Shown here: piece after piece, positions 17,891 through 27,238 of the stretch
Layout of the letters: every line of letters begins with the position of its first letter
How positions within the stretch are numbered: the stretch's first letter is position 1
Assembly (NCBI GenBank): GCA_007133615.1
Contig: SLMJ01000262.1
Span: 1-33,917 of the forward strand
From: Thermomicrobiaceae bacterium
Lineage (GTDB): Bacteria > Chloroflexota > Chloroflexia > Thermomicrobiales > Thermomicrobiaceae
Reading direction: 5' to 3'
Length of the DNA: 33,917 bases
The notes under the pieces: model-generated
Told to the model about the DNA's origin: nothing
The model's database searches: none
Seen by the model: only the letters and a program-made list of their open reading frames with translations
Position numbers and translations under genes: made by a program

Positions 17891-19143
17891 TGCATGACCG
17901 TCTTCTGCTGATCGTGTTGATCTGGTTGGGCCTTTCGCCTTTCAGGACGGCGAATCTCGAACAGCCGCCTCGTGCTACGCTTGCGCTCGGTTACCCGTGC
18001 GTATGCGTCGAGGGTTCGATCGGTGGTGTGTTCCCAGGTGAATCTCGCTGCCTGCTCGAATCCTGCATATTTCAGCCGGCGTTCCAGTGCCTGATCTGCA
18101 AGAATCTGGTTGATTGCCAGCGCAAGGCGGTAGTGTGAATCGGCGCCTGGCGCGAACTGGAGCGCCGCATCTCCGGCGAGCTCAGGGAGCGACGCTGCGT
18201 TCGAGCAGACAACGGGGGTACCGCACGCCATCGACTCCAGCACCGGAAAGCCGAACCCCTCATAGAGTGACGGCATTACACAGATCGTCGCGAGCGAATA
18301 CAGCGCCGGTAGATCAGACTCCGGCACATCTTCAAGGAAATGGATCGCATGCCGGATCCCGATTCGCTCCGCATGACTGATAAGTGACGCGCGTTCGGCC
18401 TGATTGTGGGGACGACCAACTTTGATCAGGTCCACGTCGTCGCGTTCATGATGCACGAGAGCCAACGCGTTGAGTAGCGTCTTCAGATTCTTCCTCGGAT
18501 CTTCCGAGCCGACGTAAATCAGGAACCGCCGGCCGGCAGGCAATTGATACCGCTCCAGGAGCTGCTGGAGTGGGGGAGTCGGCCTGAATCGTTGGTGATC
18601 GATACCAAGGTGTACGACGCCGATCCGATCTCCCGGTAGCGAGAGCTCACGAATCAGACTTTGTCTGGTGAATTCTGAATCCGCAACGATGTAGTCCGCT
18701 CTCCGGAGGCCCCGCATTGCCAGGGCATCGAAACGGCGATCGAAGACACCGCGGTAACTGGTGAGATCTGGATTGTCCCGCAGAAGATACGGAATGATGT
18801 CGTGGACGGTAACGATCGTCGGCACTGATGGTTTTCGAATCATCAGCAGCGACGCCAGATTCTGACTGCTGACATGCAGCACGCGAGTCTCCGGGTACGC
18901 CGCCCAGACGGGATAGTTCGACAGAAATGCTGGAACATCGATGTGCAGGCGATCCCTGAGGATCCGCGTGATCATGCGATCTCGAGGGACCCACGGCGAT
19001 ACGCGCTCAATGCCTACACCGCGATTGCGGAGTTTGTGCTCGAGCATGTTGACATAGCGGCCGACGCCGGTGAGAGATTGGCCGGGTTTGGCGAGCAGAC
19101 CGATCGTGAGGTGGCCGTTCGCCTCGTACAGTGAAGTTACCAC
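17887..19143 (-). CDS. GT4 family glycosyltransferase
   Basis: [70 protein letters not shown]. 4-bp overlap with the next gene. Confidence 0.94.
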   Translation of the reverse strand: MVTSLYEANGHLTIGLLAKPGQSLTGVGRYVNMLEHKLRNRGVGIERVSPWVPRDRMITRILRDRLHIDVPAFLSNYPVWAAYPETRVLHVSSQNLASLLMIRKPSVPTIVTVHDIIPYLLRDNPDLTSYRGVFDRRFDALAMRGLRRADYIVADSEFTRQSLIRELSLPGDRIGVVHLGIDHQRFRPTPPLQQLLERYQLPAGRRFLIYVGSEDPRKNLKTLLNALALVHHERDDVDLIKVGRPHNQAERASLISHAERIGIRHAIHFLEDVPESDLPALYSLATICVMPSLYEGFGFPVLESMACGTPVVCSNAASLPELAGDAALQFAPGADSHYRLALAINQILADQALERRLKYAGFEQAARFTWEHTTDRTLDAYARVTERKRSTRRLFEIRRPERRKAQPDQHDQQKTVMQ

Positions 19144-20249
19144 GCCTTCCGTCTCCTCTCACTCAGCAGATCGAACAGCGGAAGCGCGGTTACGAAGAAG
19201 TCAATCATCGCCAGCGCTGGTGCCATCACAACGTAACGCGACGGAAATGGCTGCGTTGCCTCGCGTGACGCTGATGCGGCCTGGCGCACTCGCACTGTTG
19301 AGGCATAGATAATCAAAACTGCCCAGATCAGAAGAAAGATCCGGTGAAGCAGCAGTCCAACGACCGGCAATCCCGTCATCACCAGTCCAAGCCCGATCGT
19401 CTTCCATGTCGCAATGACATCATTACGAGCATCGAACTTCGGTCCGAAAAGGATGAGGTTGCGGAGCCATCTCGACTGCTTGCGGCGGTATTCATCGAAC
19501 GTTGTCGGATAGGACGATGCTATGCTGCTGTGTGGCAGATATCTGATCCTGATCCCGGCGGATTGCAGACGTTTGGCGAGGTGATAGTCCGTTCCGGTAG
19601 GCGCTTCAAAATCCAGCCCACCGATTGCATCGATCGCTGAACGTGCAACGGCGGCGTGTCGCCCTAAGATCCCATCGATGTATTCGCCGTTTCGTGCTGC
19701 AGCAGCGAGATCGCGAGCCCAGATGTGGTGTGCCAGGATCGAATTCACCTGCGACTCGAGAGGGTGGGACGTTCCCGTGACCGCGCGTTCCCGGCCAGAG
19801 ATGATCGGCTCCACCAGTTGCCGAAGCGCGTCTTCATCGAACCGGCAGTCTGCATCTGTGAAGTAGATAATGTCGCCGGTGGCGTGCGGCAGGCACCGGG
19901 CGAGCGCCCGCTGTTTCCCTTCTCCGGGGATTTGTTCGATTACGCGAACTCTCGGATGGGAATATCGGCGTGCCCGTTCGTAGGTATCGTCCGAACCGCC
20001 AGCACAGATGATCAGTTCGCAGTTCGGATAGCTCATTCTGAAGAACGATCTGATATGAGCGTCAATGTTGGCCGCCTCGTTCCACGCAGCGACAATCGCG
20101 CTTACGGCGGGCCGTGCAGGATCGTCGCCAGCGAACGTGCCGGGACGTGTGTCCGGTTTTTTCGCACTCGGGACGATTGCCGCGGCAACTCCGAATGCGG
20201 CGGCTACATCCAGAAAGCTGAAGTGTGCTGAGAGTCCTCGTCTCATCAT
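19137..20249 (-). CDS. GT2 family glycosyltransferase, membrane-associated
   Basis: VSAIVAAWNEAANIDAHIRSF, IYFTDADCRFDEDAL, GGLDFEAPTGTDYHLAKRL, RKQSRWLRNLI, C-terminal TM segments. Confidence 0.92.
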   Translation of the reverse strand: MMRRGLSAHFSFLDVAAAFGVAAAIVPSAKKPDTRPGTFAGDDPARPAVSAIVAAWNEAANIDAHIRSFFRMSYPNCELIICAGGSDDTYERARRYSHPRVRVIEQIPGEGKQRALARCLPHATGDIIYFTDADCRFDEDALRQLVEPIISGRERAVTGTSHPLESQVNSILAHHIWARDLAAAARNGEYIDGILGRHAAVARSAIDAIGGLDFEAPTGTDYHLAKRLQSAGIRIRYLPHSSIASSYPTTFDEYRRKQSRWLRNLILFGPKFDARNDVIATWKTIGLGLVMTGLPVVGLLLHRIFLLIWAVLIIYASTVRVRQAASASREATQPFPSRYVVMAPALAMIDFFVTALPLFDLLSERRRKAW

Positions 20250-21646
20250 CGGATCCAGAACTCTTTCGCGGCGACCTGCGGATGTGCCTCACCTTTGACC
20301 CAGAGGTACCGGAGTTCATCCTCCTTTGTGATTTCCACTCGTTCGCATGTCTCCCGGAACAGGTATTCATCTCTGAGGAATGTGGCTGACCGAACGAACT
20401 CGCTCGGACTAGCCGATGGAAGCGGGTCTTCGGAAACATGTCGGGAGAGATAACGAAAGGCTTTGTCACACCATCCAGCAACATGAAGCAGGTCTCGAAC
20501 ATCCGGGAGTTCAGACGCCTTCCAACCCGACTGGCATTCGAACTTCGTTGCCGTCTGGATTCCTCCAGTCTCGTCCTGGCCGTTGAGCATTCGTGACAGC
20601 ACCGCCTCGTGCGTTGCAAAGGTTTCAAACGGCGAGATCAGATCAAATGCAAGCAGGATGTCGCCCAGAGGCGCAATCCACATCGGCCCGGTGCTGGTCC
20701 GTCCATCCGGGTACACAACTGTCGGGATGGAACCATCGTCAACGACCCACCTATCGATGAAACGCATTGCTGCTACGGCCGCGTCGATATAGCGCTCGGA
20801 ACCAGTGAGCGACCAGGCTTCCAGCAGTGCGGGGATACAGCGCGCAATGTATATGGGGAAATACTTATCAATCTGTTGCGAGCCAAAGCTGTTCTGTGCG
20901 ATCGCTCCATCGAATGGCGAGTCTGCTCGAATTTGATGGTCGAGAATGTGGTTGATCGTCGGGATCGCGTAACGATCAATCAGTTCGGCATCACCAGACA
21001 TTGTCGCGAGGCTGATCAGTGCATTCGACGCCGTGGCGGCCTTGTTTGGAACGAAGGACGCGTCCGGCTTGCCATCCGATATGCGCTGTCGTTCCTCATC
21101 CCAGAGACGCTCCAGATAGACATGCCTGATGTTCTGCCCGGCAGCGTTGAACGGCATCATCCAGGACTCGTTCCCGTCTTGGCGCAGAGCCGACGCCAGT
21201 CGCAAAAGCGCAACGTCGCAGGCCGCCTCGTGCGGAGTCCCCATCCGCGCTGGATTCATCTCGAACCCGGAGAACGCGAACGTGCCGTCGGACTGCTGGC
21301 CGCCGATCAGATCCTGCCCGGCGCGAATTGCCCGCTCTCGCCAGCGTGATTCGCCGGTGCGTTGCCACAGGTTGAGATAGCCGGTGATGATGCCTTCGTA
21401 TCGCCAATCGAGACCCGCTCCGGTATAGGTGAAGCACTGCTGCCACCAGTGGCAGACCGGTCCGCCGTATCCACCGGGACCGTGCATCGTTTCCAGCCAG
21501 GCGTCGAGCCTCGCCACCGCGAGGTTGATCGTTCGACGTTCTATGGAACTCGGGAGTTTGCTATCAGGCTCCGTGGCCAGCGTGTTGGCCATCCGTGGAT
21601 CATCGATCTGTTCACGACGCTGATGCGGTGCCGTTTGCTGAATCAT
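20246..21646 (-). CDS. Six-hairpin (alpha/alpha toroid)-like protein, possible glycoside hydrolase/lyase/epimerase-type fold
   Basis: Repeated helical-hairpin pattern (ITGYLNLWQRTGESRWRERAIRAGQDLIGGQQSDGTF...; PALLEAWSLTGSERYIDAAVAAMRFIDRWVVDDGSIP) typical of alpha/alpha barrels. No signal peptide. Confidence 0.65.
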   Translation of the reverse strand: MIQQTAPHQRREQIDDPRMANTLATEPDSKLPSSIERRTINLAVARLDAWLETMHGPGGYGGPVCHWWQQCFTYTGAGLDWRYEGIITGYLNLWQRTGESRWRERAIRAGQDLIGGQQSDGTFAFSGFEMNPARMGTPHEAACDVALLRLASALRQDGNESWMMPFNAAGQNIRHVYLERLWDEERQRISDGKPDASFVPNKAATASNALISLATMSGDAELIDRYAIPTINHILDHQIRADSPFDGAIAQNSFGSQQIDKYFPIYIARCIPALLEAWSLTGSERYIDAAVAAMRFIDRWVVDDGSIPTVVYPDGRTSTGPMWIAPLGDILLAFDLISPFETFATHEAVLSRMLNGQDETGGIQTATKFECQSGWKASELPDVRDLLHVAGWCDKAFRYLSRHVSEDPLPSASPSEFVRSATFLRDEYLFRETCERVEITKEDELRYLWVKGEAHPQVAAKEFWIR

Positions 21647-22218
21647 CTTCGCAGGCCTGTCTTCCGGGCACAGATCAGTGCAACGGTTGAGAACTGTCGA
21701 TCGAGCTGATCCGAGCAGTACAGTTCCTTTGATCGGGCAAGAAACCGATCCGCCATATCGTTCCGACCAACCCGCTCCATGATGCGACCAAGTCCATTGA
21801 GTCCGATGGACCGGGCGGTGTGGATTCCGAAGATCTGTTGAATCGTGAATCCGTGTTGTGCGATCGACTGCGTCAACTCACCGGACCCCGTGAGACGCGT
21901 CCCGATCGCGGAGCGTGTCCAGCACGTGTTGTCTGGCAGCAATCTGGACAGCGGGAGAGATGCGACGATACTCAGAAGTCCCTCATTGCAGAGCCTGGAA
22001 GTGATTTCGAGAAGGTCTTCGTTAATCGAGTGGCGGATCGGTTCGATCCAGATGGCGCTGGCAGTGAGCGAAGGAACTTCGCCGCCGAATCCTCGCAAGC
22101 TCATTTCTTCCTCGAGTTCGGGAAGATTCAAGAGAACGAATGGATGTCCCTGCTGGCCTGAAATCGTTCCGATTGCGTCCAGCGCATAGCGGTATTCGTG
22201 CGGTACCCGGCAGTTCAT
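21643..22218 (-). CDS. Methyltransferase-like protein lacking a recognisable SAM-binding motif I
   Basis: Resembles the C-terminal half of class I methyltransferases in layout (LLEITSRLCNEGLLSIVASLP..., TGSGELTQSIAQHGFTIQQIFGIH, FSTVALICARK). 4-bp overlap with the downstream gene. Confidence 0.45.
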   Translation of the reverse strand: MNCRVPHEYRYALDAIGTISGQQGHPFVLLNLPELEEEMSLRGFGGEVPSLTASAIWIEPIRHSINEDLLEITSRLCNEGLLSIVASLPLSRLLPDNTCWTRSAIGTRLTGSGELTQSIAQHGFTIQQIFGIHTARSIGLNGLGRIMERVGRNDMADRFLARSKELYCSDQLDRQFSTVALICARKTGLRR

Positions 22219-22223
22219 TCCAG

Positions 22224-23414
22224 CTACCGCCTCTCGCTCGCTGGCAACGGTGCCGGCTCCAGGGCGCGACGTGGTACCAGAGAGTCGTAGAGCGATTCGA
22301 GTTTGTCGCCAATCGACCGCCAGCTGAACTGACGTTCAACGTACGAGCGCCCCGCGGCACCGAGTTGCTCTCGGTACGTCTTGTTATCAATCATGTGTTG
22401 CAGGGCGGTCCGCAGTTCATCGATTTCTCCCGGCTTGACCAGTCGTCCTGTTTCGTTGTCTCGAACAACTTCGCGGACCCCGGGCAGCCGACTGGCGATA
22501 ACCGGCGTCCCGCAAGCCATCGATTCCACCAGAACCAGCCCGAACGCTTCTCCCATGGTGGTCGATGGCAACACTGTGACGTCAGCTGCCTGATACCAGC
22601 GTGGCAGATCCTCGTTCGTCACTTTGCCGGTGAACCGCACTCTATGGGCGATTCCCAGCGCACGGGCTGTATCCTGGTAATGCGACCTGAGATCGCCATC
22701 GCCGACGATTACCCCGAGAACAGTGTCGTCGAGTCCGCACAGTGCCTGAAGGAAGTGATCGACACCCTTGAAGTAATGTGCCCGGTCGAGACGAGCCACC
22801 AGCACGGCGACGGATTGTTCTATCGGGATATTCAGGCGGCGACGGACTTCCGGCCTGGACTCGGCTGGAATGAACGTATCAACATCGACGCCGTTCGGGA
22901 GCACGCCAACCCTGTCCTGAACATCTTCGAGCATGGGAAAGACGTGGGATTGTTTCGCGTAATCTGCAGTAGTGAAAAGGACTCGCTTCGCGGACCGTAA
23001 CGTGAATCGGCCGGCCGTTTCGCGAAGTCCGCGCTCCAGGTGCCGCATCGGACCGTCCAGAAGAACGTCCTGATGGTACGTAACGACAAGCGGAATTCGA
23101 TTCCAGTAGGCTGAAATCGCTGCCAGTTCACCACCGATGAATGGGTAATGCAGGTGTATCAAGTCAAAATCACGAAGCGCCCGAAACAGCCCTGGTATCG
23201 CCGGCGCGTTGCCGTATCGCAGCCAGACCGGCAGTCGATGCACCGTGATTCCGTCCAGCTGCTCGCGATCGGCCAGACCTGGAGCGCCAGCGGTGATGAC
23301 GTGAACGTCGACTCCCCGACGTACAAGTTCCCGGCAGTTTTCCAGGCAGACATTGCCTGTCCCGCCGGGATACGGCGGGAATGTAGCCGAAACATGTGCA
23401 ACCCGCATCGCCAT
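22224..23414 (-). CDS. GT4 family glycosyltransferase
   Basis: [94 protein letters not shown]. Start set to ATG 23414, overlapping the upstream stop by 1 nt. Confidence 0.94.
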   Translation of the reverse strand: MAMRVAHVSATFPPYPGGTGNVCLENCRELVRRGVDVHVITAGAPGLADREQLDGITVHRLPVWLRYGNAPAIPGLFRALRDFDLIHLHYPFIGGELAAISAYWNRIPLVVTYHQDVLLDGPMRHLERGLRETAGRFTLRSAKRVLFTTADYAKQSHVFPMLEDVQDRVGVLPNGVDVDTFIPAESRPEVRRRLNIPIEQSVAVLVARLDRAHYFKGVDHFLQALCGLDDTVLGVIVGDGDLRSHYQDTARALGIAHRVRFTGKVTNEDLPRWYQAADVTVLPSTTMGEAFGLVLVESMACGTPVIASRLPGVREVVRDNETGRLVKPGEIDELRTALQHMIDNKTYREQLGAAGRSYVERQFSWRSIGDKLESLYDSLVPRRALEPAPLPASERR

Positions 23415-24094
23415 CAGGATTGCCGTTCCGTTGATGCGCCAACTGCGTGCCGTTGATCGAGCGAAGACAGCAGAAAGTGGTCTGACCGCGGATCGACTGC
23501 CCATTGTTCAAGCGTCAAGCCGTTGCGATCTTTGTCGGTTATTCGCGGATTATTCTCGCGCGCCTCGTTTAGCATCGAGACCAGGTCGGGCGATGTCGGC
23601 GACCAGTCGATATCCCGGGAGAATGGCGAGATGCCGGCTTCGCACCCCGGACTGTACTCGCCGGAACAGAGGTATTCGATCGTGGTGTCCTCCGGAAAGT
23701 AGTTGCCGTGGGCGAATCCGGGTGGAACCCAGATCCACTGGTCAATATCCGCGTCTGGATCGGCTGGCATGTCGCAGGCGATCGCCTGCCCGAAGGTTGG
23801 GCTATCCCTCCGGATGTCGAGCACCAGGTCGACCATCCGTCCCTGGAGCGTGCGAACCAGTTTTCCCATGTACGGGTTCCACTGAAAGTGCAATCCCCGG
23901 ATCGTTCCGGCCCGCGAAAAACTCATATTCATCTGCACGAACTCGATCCCGCTCATGAAGTTATCCGGACCGAGTTGCTCGAAATCACTGCGACGGTAGT
24001 GTTCGGTGAAGTAGCCACGATCGTCCCGGAAGCGGGCGAACTGAATGACCCTGATCTCCGGGATGGACAATTCGAAGACGTCATGAATCTTCAT
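23414..24094 (-). CDS. rfbC: dTDP-4-dehydrorhamnose 3,5-epimerase
   Basis: FRDDRGYFTEHYRRSDFEQLG, FSRAGTIRGLHFQWNPYMGKLVRTLQGRMVDLVLDIRRDSPTFG, WVPPGFAHGNYFPEDTTIEYLCSGEYSPGCEAGISPFSRDIDW. Confidence 0.93.
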   Translation of the reverse strand: MKIHDVFELSIPEIRVIQFARFRDDRGYFTEHYRRSDFEQLGPDNFMSGIEFVQMNMSFSRAGTIRGLHFQWNPYMGKLVRTLQGRMVDLVLDIRRDSPTFGQAIACDMPADPDADIDQWIWVPPGFAHGNYFPEDTTIEYLCSGEYSPGCEAGISPFSRDIDWSPTSPDLVSMLNEARENNPRITDKDRNGLTLEQWAVDPRSDHFLLSSLDQRHAVGASTERQS

Positions 24095-24990
24095 CGCGGA
24101 ACCGCCTTCCTCGCTGTGCCCCCAACGTGGAAGACCAGGTCTTTCTCACGGAGATACTGCTCGAGGGCCTCGCCCCAATGGCGAAGGCGATCGACCTCGT
24201 TGTTTCCCAGGGTCAGGCTATCGAGGGCCGAGTAGGACGGCCGTCGCGCTCGGTCCCGGGCGTACTCCGTCTGGACTGGTTCGATCGTTGCCCGAACACC
24301 CGCAATCTTGAGCGCTTCGCAGGCGAATTCATACCAGGAGCACTCGCCCTCGTTCGTGACGTGAACCAAACCGGTCACTTCATTCTGAATCAGATCGCGG
24401 ATTGTTCTGGCCAGATCAGCCGTGTTCGTTGGCGATAGCACCTGGTCGTTAACCACCCGGAGTTGTTCTCCCGAGCGCGCCTTGGTGACCATCAGTTCCG
24501 GGAACGTCCACCCTTTGCGACTCGTCGCGAGACCGAAGAGTCCGGCGGTCCGAACGATCAGATGGCGATTCGAACTGGTCATTATCATTCGCTCACCGGC
24601 GCGCTTGGTGACGCCATACATGTTCAGCGGATGCGTGGTGGCATCTTCACGAAACGGGTTGCGGCGTGACCTGACGGCTCCTCCGAACACGTAGTCAGTC
24701 GAAATGTAGGCGACTCCAGCGCCGATCTCGTTGGCTGCCCGCGCGACATTGCAGGCTCCGGAGGCGTTGACTGCGTAGGCAAGCGCCGAGTTACGTTCGC
24801 ATTCTTCAACGTTGTGAACTGCCGCGGTGTTGATAACCCAGTCGGGCCGATACGCCTGCATCGCCGCGATTACGGAAACGGCGTCCCGGACATCGAGGTC
24901 ATCGTGAGTCAGTCCCACTGCCTCATCGTCAAAGACAGACATCAGGTCCTGACCGAGTTGACCGTTCGCGCCGATAATCATCACGGTCAT
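24091..24990 (-). CDS. rfbD: dTDP-4-dehydrorhamnose reductase
   Basis: MIIGANGQLGQDLMSVF, VINTAAVHNVEECE, YISTDYVFGG, NMYGVTKRAGERMI (YxxxK). Confidence 0.94.
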   Translation of the reverse strand: MTVMIIGANGQLGQDLMSVFDDEAVGLTHDDLDVRDAVSVIAAMQAYRPDWVINTAAVHNVEECERNSALAYAVNASGACNVARAANEIGAGVAYISTDYVFGGAVRSRRNPFREDATTHPLNMYGVTKRAGERMIMTSSNRHLIVRTAGLFGLATSRKGWTFPELMVTKARSGEQLRVVNDQVLSPTNTADLARTIRDLIQNEVTGLVHVTNEGECSWYEFACEALKIAGVRATIEPVQTEYARDRARRPSYSALDSLTLGNNEVDRLRHWGEALEQYLREKDLVFHVGGTARKAVPR

Positions 24991-26048
24991 ACGACCACCT
25001 CTTTCCGGATGCCTTCACCGGTCTCGGAGATCAGGGTCTGCTTGAGCCAGGCAATATTGAAGTAGTGCGGGTTGTTCTCCGGCTCAGTTCCGTACTCACC
25101 ACGTTCGAGCTGGTCCCAGATTTCCAGAATCGACTCGCGGGTTCCGCGATCTGCTCTGAAACCGAGTCGTTCGGTGATCTTGTCGCCATTGACGTAATAG
25201 CTTCTGGAGCCGTTTGTCATGCTTCGATCCCGCCGTACTTTGATATCAGCCCCGCGTTCCTGCAGGACCTCCGAAACCCAGTGGGCAAGTTCGAGCACCC
25301 GGTAGTTCTTGTGCACGAGGTTGAACGTTACTCCGCGCACCGAATCGGACGGCACCCAGAGAAGGTGCGCGTACGCATCGACGGCATCTCGGATGTGCAG
25401 CAGTGGTCGCCAGGCTTCACCGTGGCCGTGGACAGTGACCTCACCTTTGCGCCAGGCGTGAAGGGTGAACGTGTTTACCACGAGATCGAAACGCATACGC
25501 GGTGATGCACCGAAGATCGTTCCTTTGCGCAGAATGACCGGGCAGAACTCGGGTGTGCGGTCGGCAACGCGAAGCACTTCCAGTTCGGCCATTCGTTTTG
25601 TCTTGCTGTAGTTTGCGGTCGGAGCGACCGGCAGTAGCTCGGTCATCATCCGGACGTTCAGTTCGTCGGTCGACGCCGGTGAGTAGTAGACGGAACACGT
25701 TGAAGCGAGCAGGAATCGAACTTCTTTGCCGACGCTTGCGGCATGTCGAGCGGTCGCCTCGGCAATGATCCGGGTCGCCAGCACGTTGCTTTCCGAATTC
25801 AGATCCGGTGCAAAGTCGGCTGTCGGGTCGTTCGAGAGCCCGGCAAGATGAATCACCGAGTGCACGTCATCCAGCCATGCATCGCTGAATTCGCGAATAT
25901 CCCCATCAATCAGTTCGAGTCGCTGGTGTGGCGAGAACGGATCACCAAACCAGAATCGATCAACGACCCGCACTCTGTGTCCCTGGGCGAGAAGCTCGTG
26001 AACGAGCAGACTACCAACGTATCCGGCTCCACCTGTTACCAGAATCAT
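24987..26048 (-). CDS. NAD-dependent epimerase/dehydratase (extended SDR)
   Basis: ILVTGGAGYVGSLLVHELL, VIHLAGLSNDP, LASTCSVYY, YSKTK catalytic motif, AWRPLLHIRDAVDAY. Confidence 0.93.
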   Translation of the reverse strand: MILVTGGAGYVGSLLVHELLAQGHRVRVVDRFWFGDPFSPHQRLELIDGDIREFSDAWLDDVHSVIHLAGLSNDPTADFAPDLNSESNVLATRIIAEATARHAASVGKEVRFLLASTCSVYYSPASTDELNVRMMTELLPVAPTANYSKTKRMAELEVLRVADRTPEFCPVILRKGTIFGASPRMRFDLVVNTFTLHAWRKGEVTVHGHGEAWRPLLHIRDAVDAYAHLLWVPSDSVRGVTFNLVHKNYRVLELAHWVSEVLQERGADIKVRRDRSMTNGSRSYYVNGDKITERLGFRADRGTRESILEIWDQLERGEYGTEPENNPHYFNIAWLKQTLISETGEGIRKEVVV

Positions 26049-26070
26049 CCTGTAATCCCTTCCTGCTTGA

Positions 26071-27186
26071 CTACCCGCTGTATCTCAGCGAAACATCTGA
26101 AACGACCCTGAAGACCCGGCTGACAGCGCGCTCCAACCAGTTCCCGAACCTCCCACTCGTGACCTGCTGCATCGGGAGACCCGGAACGAAGTGCGCCAGT
26201 ACGTCGCGATCGGATACCCGGCGTATCTGCTGTATCCGGGTGCGGTGCTCGGCAATGGTCCCGACGTTTTTCAGTAACCAGAGATAACTTGTTGCTTTGG
26301 CTCGAACGTGGGCCAGCCCATGCGTGAATACGTAGGCCCAGACCATCAGTTCGGTCGCCAGAAGAATCGGGCTGAGCAGGAGCAACGTTCGGACGCTGAA
26401 GTTCTTCGCCAGCATCGCGAGGCGATTCTTCTCGATGTGAAAGCACTTTCGGGCGTTGAACCGGAACTCGTAGTCGTGCCAGACGATTGAATTCGGCACA
26501 TAGATCGAGCGGTGCCCGGCGAGAAGCGCCCGGAGCGAAAGGTCTGTCTCCTCGAGGTAGGCGACGAAATCAGGATCGAACGGCCCGATCTCGTCGATGA
26601 CCGATCGCCTGACCATGAACGCCGCTCCTGACACGGCTGTCACGTCGCACGGATCCTCGTAGTGCCAGGCTGGTTCATTTACTCCCCGACAGAACGTCAG
26701 ACCGGGAAGCGAGACGTTGTTACCGCAGGCGTTGACCATGGATCGATCGCTCATGAGCAGGATTCGCGAGGTTGCAAGCCCGGCGTCCGGATCGGTACTG
26801 AGTGCCTGGACGAGCGATGAGATCCAGTCAGGGTGAACTTCGGTATCCGGATTCAGAACAGCGAGGAAATCACCGTTGGCATGCTCGAACCCCAGGTTGT
26901 TTGCTCCTGGATAACCGAGGTTCCCACCGCTCCGGATCACCCTGACGGTTGGGAACTGCGAATCGATGAACTCGCGGGTTCCGTCGGTCGATTCGTTGTC
27001 GACGACAACCACCTCGTAGTTCGGATATGTCTGACGGGTCAGTGTCGGCAAGCAACGCCTGACGTGATGGATCTCGTTCGTGACAACGATGATCACGCTA
27101 ACCAGCGGGTGAACCGGATGATCGACAGATGGATTATCTGTAGAGGCCGGAACAAATCGTCCAGCTCGGCCTGGTGCCCTGTTCAT
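26071..27186 (-). CDS. GT2 family glycosyltransferase (rhamnosyltransferase-like)
   Basis: VSVIIVVTNEIHHVRRCLPTLTRQTYPNYEVVVVDNESTDGT, GGNLGYPGANNLGFEHANGDFLAVLNPDTEVHPDW, YLEETDLSLRA. Confidence 0.93.
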   Translation of the reverse strand: MNRAPGRAGRFVPASTDNPSVDHPVHPLVSVIIVVTNEIHHVRRCLPTLTRQTYPNYEVVVVDNESTDGTREFIDSQFPTVRVIRSGGNLGYPGANNLGFEHANGDFLAVLNPDTEVHPDWISSLVQALSTDPDAGLATSRILLMSDRSMVNACGNNVSLPGLTFCRGVNEPAWHYEDPCDVTAVSGAAFMVRRSVIDEIGPFDPDFVAYLEETDLSLRALLAGHRSIYVPNSIVWHDYEFRFNARKCFHIEKNRLAMLAKNFSVRTLLLLSPILLATELMVWAYVFTHGLAHVRAKATSYLWLLKNVGTIAEHRTRIQQIRRVSDRDVLAHFVPGLPMQQVTSGRFGNWLERAVSRVFRVVSDVSLRYSG

Positions 27187-27238
27187 TACCTGTCAACTCC
27201 CCGTTGATCGTTTCGGAATCGAGCCGCAATACATCCGG

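Noticed and set aside
20609-21349. 246-aa plus-strand ORF
   Set aside because: Antisense to the six-hairpin-like gene; Arg/Cys/His-rich composition typical of spurious frames.
22224-22231. GGCGGTAG (ops/JUMPstart-like core) on the minus strand
   Set aside because: It consists of the last codons and the stop of a GT4 gene, not an operon leader, and the flanking bases do not fit the consensus. Likely chance.
22140-23000. 286-aa plus-strand ORF
   Set aside because: Antisense to a clear GT4 gene; shadow ORF.
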